Positions 1-5,477 of a stretch of 10,180 nucleotides of DNA are shown here, in pieces. The position numbers and the translations under genes were made by a program. This stretch comes from Gallionella sp. (lineage in GTDB: Bacteria; Pseudomonadota; Gammaproteobacteria; Burkholderiales; Gallionellaceae), in NCBI GenBank assembly GCA_024654105.1, contig JANLID010000163.1, positions 1 through 10,180 of the forward strand, given 5' to 3'. The number at the start of each line of letters is the position of its first letter. Within the stretch, counting starts at the first letter, position 1. The notes beneath the pieces were generated by a model that saw only the letters and a list, made by a program, of their open reading frames with translations, did not search any database and was not told the DNA's origin.

Positions 1-368
1 AACAATTCAAGAAGAAAATCTGATAATGGCAAGGTGTGATCCTGATGGTTTTTTGTGTCGGTTACGGTTAGGGTCTTGGCTATGAAATCGATATTCGTCC
101 AAGTCATTCGTGCAGCCTCTTATTTTCGTAATCCTGTGAATAGCACAAGTAAAAGGTAATCTCGGATTGTCTCGGCGTTCTTGGCATGCGGTTGATTCTT
201 GATGTTCATTACGGCGGCATACCATAAGGCTAGGGCGTGAGCCTTGATGACTGTTTGGCGCCGCTCGATCCGATACCATGCGCGGGTTTGTGAAAGACGC
301 TTGACCGGGTTGTTTGGTATTACTGACTCGCCTTTGCTGTCTTCATATTGACCCGCAGCAAAATTGAT
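1..368 (-). pseudogene. Tyrosine recombinase (integrase) remnant with in-frame stop
   Basis: Minus-strand reading from about 368 to the left edge gives a protein of the phage/genomic-island tyrosine integrase type: the core-binding part (INFAAGQYED, NPVKRLSQTRAWYRIERRQ) followed by box I (YLLLVLFTGLR). The arginine of TGLR is the first catalytic residue of this family. Two codons later lies a TAA at 120-122, and beyond it the same frame continues as good integrase sequence (EAARMTWTNIDF, then TLPLSDFLLEL) to position 1. The lesion is therefore a single in-frame nonsense codon, not a frameshift. Related integrases usually have Q or R here, so CAA to TAA is the simplest route (inference). The N-terminal arm-binding domain is also missing: homology starts abruptly near 368. 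The catalytic H, R and Y would lie outside the window. It is very probably inactive. It is evidence that a mobile island once inserted here. Confidence 0.8.
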
Positions 369-404
369 TGTGCAACATCTTTTCTGTAAAAGTTTGCAAA
401 AGGG

Positions 405-455
405 TTCATCGCGCAGGGTCGGGCCGGGGTGCGGCGGATTGTGCATTCCGCTCAT
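405..455 (-). pseudogene. higA: Probable 5' remnant of a HigA-type antitoxin gene
   Basis: Thirteen bases after the brnA stop, an ATG at 455 preceded by AAGGCG opens a frame reading MSGMHNPPHPGPTLRDE. This matches what I remember of the characteristic N-terminus of HigA/VapI antitoxins (M-x-N-P-P-H-P-G-x-x-L-R-x-D/E). The helix-turn-helix that should follow is absent. After about 17 codons the resemblance stops, and the same open frame runs into the integrase remnant. The open frame from 455 to 120 could thus encode a chimera of about 111 residues. The call rests on a short motif only, and no higB toxin is visible. Confidence 0.5.
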
Positions 456-468
456 GGTTTGCGCCTTG

Positions 469-750
469 TCAGTGATGTTTCGCCCAGTCCAGCAGCGCGT
501 CATTTATGCGGGTCTGCCAGCCGTTGCCCGTTGCCCTGAATTGCTCCAGTATTTGAGCATCAAGCCGCAGCGTTACCTGCTCCTTTGTGCCGCTTCCTAG
601 GGGTCTTCCGCGCCCTCGTTTGAATTGGCTTAACTCCGCATCAGTCAGCGGTAAATTATCCGGGTCGGTCATGGCGGCAGCGGTAATCTGTGCGTCCTCT
701 TCCGGTGTCGGCAATATCAATGTTCGCCCAGTTTTAGTTTTGATTTGCAT
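469..750 (-). CDS. brnA: BrnA-family antitoxin
   Basis: Antitoxin of the type II BrnT/BrnA module. The protein neutralises the BrnT RNase and, in characterised systems, represses the shared promoter. It has 93 residues. The N-terminal half is acidic and probably flexible (PTPEEDAQ, MTDPDNLPLTDAEL). A basic linker RGRGRPLGS follows, and then the typical C-terminal DNA-binding part TLRLDAQILEQF, TGNGWQTRINDALLDW. It starts 17 bases inside the 3' end of brnT. A strong Shine-Dalgarno AAGGAGG (760-766) lies 9 bases before the ATG, inside the toxin coding sequence. Length and motifs are normal, with no sign of damage. Confidence 0.9.
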   Translation of the reverse strand: MQIKTKTGRTLILPTPEEDAQITAAAMTDPDNLPLTDAELSQFKRGRGRPLGSGTKEQVTLRLDAQILEQFRATGNGWQTRINDALLDWAKHH

Positions 751-1003
751 AATCCATTGCCTCCTTGTAGTTTGCTTTGCGCAAGCTGATTACTCTTCGC
801 GCATCGTTACGGTCAACATAAACCACGCAATACAGCCTCGCACCTATTACGCCCAATGCAACCATGCGCGCTTCGCCATAATCGCGGCGGGTGTCCTGCC
901 ATATCAACGCGTCATCCCATTCCAACTTTTCGGCTTCGGACAATGACACTCCATGCTTGCCTTTATTCAGTGCGTCTTTTGCTTCGTCGAAAGTGATTTG
1001 CAT
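734..1003 (-). CDS. brnT: BrnT-family toxin (RNase)
   Basis: Toxin of a type II system. BrnT proteins are small ribosome-independent RNases with a RelE-like fold that are held inactive by BrnA. The 89-residue product has the family order: N-terminal ITFDEAK followed by KGKHGVSLSEAE, central DYGEARMVALGVI and LYCVVYVDRND, and C-terminal RRVISLRKANYKEAMDYANQ with the family's R-x-I-S-x-R-K-A signature. I chose the ATG at 1003. An upstream in-frame TTG at 1039 would begin inside the predicted -35 box, and MQITFDEAK is the usual family start. There is no Shine-Dalgarno before the ATG. The gene overlaps brnA by 17 bases, as expected for a co-transcribed pair. It looks intact. Confidence 0.88.
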   Translation of the reverse strand: MQITFDEAKDALNKGKHGVSLSEAEKLEWDDALIWQDTRRDYGEARMVALGVIGARLYCVVYVDRNDARRVISLRKANYKEAMDYANQN

Positions 1004-1010
1004 GGTGTTT

Positions 1011-1039
1011 AATGTAGTTATATTTAATAGCGAAGTCAA
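1011..1039 (-). promoter_or_regulatory. Predicted brnTA promoter
   Basis: On the minus strand, TTGACT (1034-1039, 5 of 6 to consensus) is separated by exactly 17 bases from TACATT (1011-1016, 4 of 6). The start of transcription would fall at about 1004, immediately before the brnT ATG at 1003. The toxin message would then be almost leaderless. An AT-rich alternative -10 could shift this by a few bases. Confidence 0.5.
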
Positions 1040-1173
1040 TAATTATTTGTCGTTACGTTTATTTGCGTGATTTCACCACACGCAAACCAGCTTGCGCTGG
1101 CACAAACTTAATTCCGGCTTCGTTCAATATCCACGCTTCAATTTTGACGTGCCACATTCTCAGCAGGTCGAGC

Positions 1174-1500
1174 GGGCGGCGGATATCCAAGAAGCAGCGC
1201 GCCACACTGATCGCGGAACTCAACGCACTGCCACCCGATGCCCCGCGTGTTCTGCTGGTGGCCGGCAAGCTGGTTGGTGAAGGATTCGACCATCCCCCGC
1301 TCGATACCTTGGTGCTGGCAATGCCGGTTTCTTGGAAAGGGACGATGCAGCAATACGCTGGCCGCCTCCACTGCGAACGCGCCGCCAAGACCGACGTGCG
1401 CATCATCGACATCGTGGACACCGGACACCCAGCGCTGCTGCGGATGTGGGACAAACGCCAGCGCGGATGCCGGGCGATGGGATACAGAATCGCGGAATGA
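1174..1500 (+). pseudogene. 3' fragment of a superfamily II (DEAD/DEAH) helicase
   Basis: The frame ending in TGA at 1498-1500 encodes the C-terminal RecA-like lobe of a restriction-type or DEAH helicase. Motif V is seen in LVGEGFDHPPLDTLVLAMP, and motif VI in QQYAGRLHC. The tail IIDIVDTGHPALLRMWDKRQRG is characteristic of this family. The Walker A, DEAD-box and linker parts are missing. Recognisable homology begins near 1174 (GRRISKKQR), with unrelated sequence before it and no good start codon. Motif VI normally ends in a second arginine (Q-x-x-G-R-x-x-R). Here that position is cysteine (TGC), one C-to-T change from CGC, so even the retained lobe would lack a key residue. It is a truncated, non-functional remnant. 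Confidence 0.78.
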
Positions 1501-1588
1501 TCTGCAGCGAACCGCAGACACCCGCAGTAATGCTCAATAGCCCCAATAGCGAGTAGTTCGGTAGTAAACTGTGACCACCATATAGAAT

Positions 1589-1616
1589 AAGGCTTGCAGC
1601 GATGCAGGCCTTTTTT
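1589..1616 (+). terminator. Strong intrinsic terminator
   Basis: A 10-base-pair stem (1589-1598 with 1603-1612, one G-U pair) closes a GCGA tetraloop of the stable GNRA type and runs into six Ts (1611-1616). It lies downstream of the helicase fragment on the plus strand. It would insulate the following BCAM0308-type gene from read-through out of the accessory patch. The 1501-1588 stretch before it shows nothing recognisable. Confidence 0.88.
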
Positions 1617-1640
1617 CTTCCCGACTCATGGGGCGATGGT

Positions 1641-1699
1641 GGGTAAAACAACATGGGTAAAATAACCCATTTCCCCGCTGCACGGATAGCTGCTATGCT
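1641..1699 (+). promoter_or_regulatory. Putative promoter with repeat/hairpin upstream of the BCAM0308-type gene
   Basis: The octamer GGGTAAAA occurs twice, 14 bases apart (1641-1648, 1655-1662). The second copy is part of an inverted repeat, ATGGGT (1653-1658) and ACCCAT (1665-1670). Just downstream is an extended -10, TGCTATGCT (-10 hexamer at 1694-1699), with only a poor -35 (TTCCCC, 1671-1676). The inverted repeat directly abuts that -35 and could be an operator. This is inferred from spacing only. Confidence 0.35.
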
Positions 1700-1746
1700 T
1701 CATGCGTGCCCGATGAGCGGCACCATCTGATCCCAAGGAGGCGACC

Positions 1747-2247
1747 ATGACCAGACCATCACAACCCACCGGTTTTCACCCCATACGGCGTGACCGCTTG
1801 CTGCAGGAAGCAGAACACGATACCTACAAAACCAAGGGTAAACTTCCCGAGCCGACGGTCTGTCCGGGCTGCGGTGCGGTGTTCCATGCCGGCCGCTGGC
1901 AATGGCTGGACAAGCCGAAGGATGCGCATCAGACAAATTGCCCCGCATGCCATCGGGTGCATGACCACTTCCCGGCCGGATATGTGGCGCTGGCCGGCGA
2001 TTTTTTTGCGGCGCACGAGCAGGAAATTCTGCAACTGATACGGCATCATGAAATGCGGGAAAAGGCCGAGCATCCGTTGCAACGCATCATGGCTATCGAA
2101 AAGGCGGGGAATGACACTTTGGTGACCACCACCGGCATCCATCTGGCGCGCGGCATCGGCGACGCATTGCACCATGCCTACCAAGGCGAGCTGGAGTTCC
2201 ACTACAACCCGGAGCAAAACCTGCTGCGCGTCAACTGGAGCCGCTAG
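1747..2247 (+). CDS. BCAM0308-family zinc-ribbon protein
   Basis: This 166-residue soluble protein is preceded by an excellent Shine-Dalgarno AAGGAGG (1735-1741) five bases before the ATG. It resembles the uncharacterised proteobacterial BCAM0308 family. A basic N-terminus is followed by two cysteine pairs, CPGC (39-42) and CPAC (65-68), which form a probable zinc ribbon. Between them lies AGRWQWLDKPKD and after them VHDHFPAGYVALAGDFF. The C-terminal part (about 95-166) carries TLVTTTGIHLARGIGDALHHAYQGELEFHY, resembling the C-terminal region of NMD3-like zinc proteins, which suggests RNA or ribosome association (inference). There is no signal peptide or membrane segment. It appears monocistronic, between the terminator and a convergent neighbour whose stop codon is 6 bases away. 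Confidence 0.75.
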   Translation: MTRPSQPTGFHPIRRDRLLQEAEHDTYKTKGKLPEPTVCPGCGAVFHAGRWQWLDKPKDAHQTNCPACHRVHDHFPAGYVALAGDFFAAHEQEILQLIRHHEMREKAEHPLQRIMAIEKAGNDTLVTTTGIHLARGIGDALHHAYQGELEFHYNPEQNLLRVNWSR

Positions 2248-2252
2248 CGGCT
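2239..2252. repeat. Perfect 14-base palindrome at convergent stop codons
   Basis: AGCCGCTAGCGGCT is a perfect inverted repeat. The TAG of the plus-strand gene (2245-2247) lies at its centre. The TAG of the minus-strand gene (2251-2253) overlaps its right end. No T-run follows on either strand, so it is not a classical terminator. It could still act as a short shared hairpin at the 3' ends of both transcripts. Confidence 0.55.
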
Positions 2253-2538
2253 AATTATCGTTAAGGTGCGGCGGCGAATCTTCTGCCGGTTCGCCGGTTT
2301 CCGGATCGATCCAGTCGGAGATGCCGATTTCCGCTTCGGCGTCCTCCAGCGACTCGCCTTCTTCGTAGCCGGTTTCGCCCCGGTACTGCATGTCCTGTAT
2401 TGCTTCAAGCATTGTTGTGAAAGGACCGTACAGCTTATCGGTAAGTTTATCCTGCCAGTAAAAACCATCCGGCTGTTCAATCAACCGCGTTTGGTCGTAT
2501 TCGGGCGGGGTTTGTGGAATGGTTGTAGTAGTGGTCAT
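2251..2538 (-). CDS. Small acidic conserved hypothetical protein
   Basis: This 95-residue protein, MTTTTTIPQTPPEYDQ to PPHLNDN, is strongly acidic in its second half (YEEGESLEDAEAEIGISDWIDPETGEPAEDS). It has no cysteines, signal peptide or membrane segment. Its middle (EQPDGFYWQDKLTDKLYGPFTTMLEAIQDMQY) looks like a compact folded segment. I remember similar short proteins in betaproteobacteria, but I know of no function. The ATG at 2538 is preferred over an upstream ATG at 2559, because GGAGGT (2544-2549) sits five bases before it. The gene has its own predicted promoter and converges on the BCAM0308-type gene. Confidence 0.75.
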   Translation of the reverse strand: MTTTTTIPQTPPEYDQTRLIEQPDGFYWQDKLTDKLYGPFTTMLEAIQDMQYRGETGYEEGESLEDAEAEIGISDWIDPETGEPAEDSPPHLNDN

Positions 2539-2553
2539 CGTTACCTCCATCAG

Positions 2554-2570
2554 CAGCACGGCGCGTGCTG
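2554..2570 (-). other. Hairpin in the leader of the small acidic gene
   Basis: CAGCACG (2554-2560) and CGTGCTG (2564-2570) form a perfect 7-base-pair stem with a GCG loop. It lies four bases from the Shine-Dalgarno on the minus-strand transcript. On the plus strand it is followed by AATTTT and could also act as a weak terminator. Whether it is in the mRNA depends on the exact start of transcription, which is predicted near 2565. Confidence 0.35.
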
Positions 2571-2571
2571 A

Positions 2572-2608
2572 ATTTTACGTTCCTACGTTGATACTGCTAA
2601 TTGCAGTA
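2572..2608 (-). promoter_or_regulatory. Predicted promoter with overlapping inverted repeat
   Basis: On the minus strand, TTAGCA (2595-2600) and TAAAAT (2572-2577, 5 of 6 to consensus) are spaced by 17 bases. The -35 is embedded in a perfect inverted repeat, TACTGC and GCAGTA, with a 5-base centre (2592-2608). This is an operator-like placement that suggests repression of the small acidic gene. Confidence 0.42.
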
Positions 2609-2631
2609 GTTTTGATCCAGGTTAGATTTCA

Positions 2632-2751
2632 TTATTCACCACACACCAGCAGCACCGGAACCGAGGCCACGCGCGCCACGCCTTCGGCCACACTGCCCAA
2701 TAACCCGGTACGCCCATGTGTGCCGATCACGATCAGGTCAGCCGGCCAGTT
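2632..2751 (-). pseudogene. Duplicated 3' end of the uspA-like gene, truncated
   Basis: The minus strand encodes NWPADLIVIGTHGRTG, then LLGSVAEGVARVASVPVLLV, and ends CGE plus TAA (2632-2634). Positions 2645-2751 match 4384-4502 of the intact uspA-like gene at 105 of 107 bases, apart from a 12-base gap. That in-frame deletion removes codons LNRL, at a 3-base AAC microhomology, and breaks the UspA ATP-binding signature G-2x-G-9x-G-S. Both substitutions are synonymous. Homology starts abruptly at NWPADL, directly after an in-frame TAA, so there is no N-terminal domain. The last residues and stop differ from the intact gene. The stretch 2752-2887, between this remnant and the EAL-HDOD gene, holds nothing I can identify. 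Confidence 0.85.
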
Positions 2752-4502
2752 TTACGCCGGCATTTCCGAAGCCAACAGACTCAACACGTCACAACAATAA
2801 TTGTCGCTGCTGCGCACCCTGCGCAATCAGGCGGTGCTGGCCATCAAGCAAAATCCGACCTGTCACCGCAACACTCCTGTATTGTACTCACTCGCCGACG
2901 GCGATCAACTGTTGCGACCAAGCCAGCGCTTCGATCATCAAACCTGAGACCACCATTGCATCCAGCCCGCACTGCGCAGCGGTAGCCTCCATCTCGTCGA
3001 TAACACCGGACTCGGCGGCAATCACCAGCGACATTGCATCGTGTATCGCTCCCGGCTCACCTTTCAGCGCAGATGTAACGGCTTCCGGTAGCGAAACCTG
3101 TTTAATTACCTCCGTCAAAGGCTGTCCCATCATCACATCCAGTAATGAAAAAAGCCCTGTTATAAACAGATGGTCGGCCGAGGCATGAACATGCCCGCAC
3201 CCAGCAAGCATTTCCATGAAACGCGCCCGTATCAGCGCCTGCTCGTTCAGGACACGCTCGCGATAGCCTGGCTGTTTGAAATCAAACAGCAATAGCGACA
3301 ACCACCGATAAAAACGCTCTCTACCAAGAACCAGCAACGCTTGCTGGATATCATCAATCTTTCTCAGCAAGCCAATACCTGGCGAATTGATGTAGCGCAA
3401 TAACTTGAAGGCCAGGATCGGCTCAGTTCGCAGACAGTCGGCAATGGCATCCAGCGCTGCATCGGCGCGAATCATGTTGAGAACCCCAAAGACCCACAGA
3501 CGATTGATTTCGCTCTTCGCTGGATGCCAGTCCTCGCGACTGGAAACGAACGCACCCTTGAAATAATCGAAACCGCAGCGGTAACAAAGGTTGAAGTCAT
3601 CCGATGTCTGTAACTCACTGGCAACCAGATTCAGCTTTCCGTTGGCCGCTCTGAACTCGCGGTGCATCATTTTTAAATGAATGCCGTCGAGTGCCGTGGT
3701 TCCGATTTCGACGAAGTCGGCCTGGTACAGAAATTCATTGATTTCTGGGCTTGGCCGGTCGATCGCCCAGCCATGTTTAATGCCCAGACTTGCAATGTGT
3801 CCGAGGCTGGCGCGCATTTCCGCAAAATTCTCCTGCGCCAGCATGCCAGGTGTAATCATGATGACCGTGTTTAACCGGGAAAAAGATTCCAGTAAATGGT
3901 TTTTCAGCGAGTCAGCAGAGAGCCGGATGAATGCAAAGCGGTCGCCAAGCAGGGATGGCGCACTGAGCGGAGCGAGATTGCGCAGCATGACATCATCGTA
4001 CACTCGTCGTATCAGCGCACTTTGTTCCAGCATGCGCGATTGCAATTTGCGCCCCAATGCGAACTCATAGCCTGCAATGCGCTGGTCGCGATTCAGCACC
4101 GCCTCGCGGCACACAAACGAAGACACTCCAGACGTATCTGTTATCGGCGTTTCACCCAGTACAGGCTTGAGGGGCGCCATAGCATTGAGTTGCCGGAAAG
4201 CATCCTGTGACGCAGGACCTGCGGCAACCCTGCCCAGCCAACGGCGGATCCACTCAAGCATGGTTGTCGCCATTAACGAAAAAGTGCGCATCGCGCACAG
4301 TCAGTGTGATGCCTTGCATGCTTGCTCTACTAGCGCTCAGATCACACGAATGCATGCACTAGCCTTCGGAGGACTCACTGCGTACCAGCAGCACCGGAAC
4401 CGAGGCCACGCGCGCCACGCCTTCGGCCACACTGCCCAATAACAGCCGGTTCAACCCGGTACGCCCATGCGTGCCGATCACGATCAGGTCGGCCGGCCAG
4501 TT
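2645..4502. repeat. Direct repeat flanking the EAL-HDOD gene
   Basis: The two copies are 2645-2751 and 4384-4502, in the same orientation, and differ by two substitutions and a 12-base deletion. The right copy is the 3' end of the intact uspA-like gene and the left copy is a pseudogene. The span between them contains the whole EAL-HDOD gene. Homologous recombination between the copies would delete that gene. How the arrangement arose (duplication, or insertion within a uspA tandem) cannot be decided here. Confidence 0.85.
2888..4291 (-). CDS. Degenerate EAL plus HDOD domain signalling protein
   Basis: Cytoplasmic regulatory protein of the YuxH/CdgJ-like architecture, 467 residues. An EAL-derived domain (about 60-255) has LNRDQRIAGYEFAL in the place of the EAL signature. 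A C-terminal HDOD domain (about 265-465) carries EPILAFKLLRYINSPGIGLLRKIDDIQQALLVLG and RWLSLLLF. The EAL metal and catalytic residues look lost: the DDFG-like position reads AIDRPS, the K-I-D position reads VEIG, and the E of the I-E-x-T-E motif is missing from VIMITPGML. It is therefore unlikely to hydrolyse c-di-GMP and may act as a binding or scaffold protein. The start is uncertain: ATGs at 4291, 4273 and 4261 are all in frame, and none has a clear ribosome site. The first overlaps GTGCG-5-CGCAC (4284-4298). It lies 67 bases downstream of the uspA-like gene, in the same direction. Confidence 0.85.
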   Translation of the reverse strand: MRTFSLMATTMLEWIRRWLGRVAAGPASQDAFRQLNAMAPLKPVLGETPITDTSGVSSFVCREAVLNRDQRIAGYEFALGRKLQSRMLEQSALIRRVYDDVMLRNLAPLSAPSLLGDRFAFIRLSADSLKNHLLESFSRLNTVIMITPGMLAQENFAEMRASLGHIASLGIKHGWAIDRPSPEINEFLYQADFVEIGTTALDGIHLKMMHREFRAANGKLNLVASELQTSDDFNLCYRCGFDYFKGAFVSSREDWHPAKSEINRLWVFGVLNMIRADAALDAIADCLRTEPILAFKLLRYINSPGIGLLRKIDDIQQALLVLGRERFYRWLSLLLFDFKQPGYRERVLNEQALIRARFMEMLAGCGHVHASADHLFITGLFSLLDVMMGQPLTEVIKQVSLPEAVTSALKGEPGAIHDAMSLVIAAESGVIDEMEATAAQCGLDAMVVSGLMIEALAWSQQLIAVGE

Positions 4503-4814
4503 CCTCGCCTCGCCCTCGATCACATCAGCAACTCTCTCGCCGCCCGCTTCCAGTAGTATGGTTTCTACTGCCGCACCCAAGCGTTGTGCTTCTTCTGCAG
4601 CCTGAGCAAGAATGCGTTCGCCGGTATGCCGCACCGCTTCTTGCAGGGCGATGTGATCAATATAGGCATAGCCCTCGGTATCCAGTGGATAAATTTCCTC
4701 GGTCACATGAGCCAGGCGTAATTGGGCCTTGCCGGCTGCCAGCTTGATTGCCTCCTGCAACGCCCGCTCGGAAGTCGCGCTGCCATCTACGGGAACCAGA
4801 ATGCGTTGGTACAT
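4359..4814 (-). CDS. UspA-like universal stress protein
   Basis: Cytoplasmic single-domain universal stress protein of 151 residues, the usual length. It opens with MYQRILVPVDGSATSERALQ, the first strand and the conserved VPVDGS. The ATP-binding signature G-2x-G-9x-G-S is complete in GTHGRTGLNRLLLGS, followed by VARVASVPVLLVR. It is therefore probably an ATP-binding type. The ATG at 4814 is chosen over upstream in-frame codons because the family starts here. AGAGGA lies about 11 bases upstream, and the longer frame would overlap orn. The gene follows orn by 40 bases and precedes the EAL-HDOD gene by 67 bases, so the three may be co-transcribed. Confidence 0.9.
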   Translation of the reverse strand: MYQRILVPVDGSATSERALQEAIKLAAGKAQLRLAHVTEEIYPLDTEGYAYIDHIALQEAVRHTGERILAQAAEEAQRLGAAVETILLEAGGERVADVIEGEARNWPADLIVIGTHGRTGLNRLLLGSVAEGVARVASVPVLLVRSESSEG

Positions 4815-4854
4815 AGCTATCTCATCCTCTTGAATGCGAGTTACCGGAGCCATC

Positions 4855-5400
4855 TCAAGGCCTGAAGAAATTCTCGCGGTAGTAGCGCAACTCGGCAATG
4901 GATTCGTAGATATCGGCCAATGCCTCATGCTTGTTGTGTTTCTTCATGCCCTGCACCACGTCCGGTTTCCAGCGTTTGGCAAGCTCCTTGATGGTACTCA
5001 CGTCGAGATTGCGATAATGAAAGTAGTCCTCCAGCTTCGGCATCCAGCACGCCATGAAGCGCCGATCCTGGCAAATCGAGTTGCCGCACATCGGCGATAT
5101 TTTGGCCGGCACATATTCCTTGAGGAATTCGATCATCCGCACTTCGACCTCCGCCTCATCCAACGCGGAAGCCTTCACCTTGTCGATCAGTCCGGACTTG
5201 CCGTGGGTGGATTTGTTCCATGCGTCCATGCCGTCCAGCACGTTGTCCGGCTGATGCACCACCAGTACCGGCGCTTCGGCGATAGTTTCAAGGTTGCCAT
5301 CGGTGATCACCAGCGCGACTTCGATTACGCGGTCGGTATCCGGGCTCAGGCCGGTCATTTCCATGTCTATCCAGATAAGGTGGTTTGGGTTTTGTGCCAT
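4855..5400 (-). CDS. orn: Oligoribonuclease
   Basis: 3'-to-5' exoribonuclease of the DEDDh family that degrades 2- to 5-mer RNAs. In bacteria with c-di-GMP it removes pGpG, the product of EAL phosphodiesterases. The 181-residue length is typical. All five catalytic residues are present: D12 and E14 in IDMEMTGL, D112 in CGNSICQDRRF, and H158 and D163 in NKHEALADI. Also typical are the DAWNKSTHGKSGL segment and the C-terminal IAELRYYRENFF. The start MAQNPNHLIWIDMEMTGL fits the family, though no strong Shine-Dalgarno is visible. It is transcribed divergently from the M48 peptidase gene and heads the minus-strand group orn, uspA-like, EAL-HDOD. Confidence 0.97.
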   Translation of the reverse strand: MAQNPNHLIWIDMEMTGLSPDTDRVIEVALVITDGNLETIAEAPVLVVHQPDNVLDGMDAWNKSTHGKSGLIDKVKASALDEAEVEVRMIEFLKEYVPAKISPMCGNSICQDRRFMACWMPKLEDYFHYRNLDVSTIKELAKRWKPDVVQGMKKHNKHEALADIYESIAELRYYRENFFRP

Positions 5401-5477
5401 AATCGCGCGTCTTAAAATATGAACGGAAAGATGTACATTGTGTCACAACCATGTGCCATCCGAACACCGAATTTCCC
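5401..5477. promoter_or_regulatory. Divergent intergenic region orn / M48 peptidase
   Basis: This 77-base gap must hold promoters for both directions. A TAAAAT (5413-5418) could serve as a -10 for the plus strand, but its -35 is poor. No convincing minus-strand pair was found. TTGTGTCACAA (5438-5448) is a perfect inverted repeat with a single central base and may be a regulator site. Confidence 0.35.

Noticed and set aside
1059..1454. Minus-strand open frame of 131 codons opposite the helicase fragment
   Set aside because: Most of it is the antisense of clear helicase motifs V and VI. Only its last ~40 codons are unexplained, and they are noted separately.
1641..1670. GGGTAAAA direct repeats as a CRISPR or iteron array
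   Set aside because: Only two short copies are present, with no spacer regularity or replication gene nearby. An operator-like role is the most that can be said.
2718..3188. Plus-strand open frame of 156 codons
   Set aside because: It crosses the uspA remnant and the 3' end of the EAL-HDOD gene in antisense, is rich in S/T/A, and has no recognisable domain.
4815..4928. Longer N-terminus for the UspA-like protein
   Set aside because: It would overlap the 3' end of orn and add 38 residues before the standard family start MYQRILVPVDGS.
4834..5415. Plus-strand open frame of 193 codons opposite orn
   Set aside because: Antisense of a complete oligoribonuclease with all catalytic residues. The reverse-strand protein shows no family motif.
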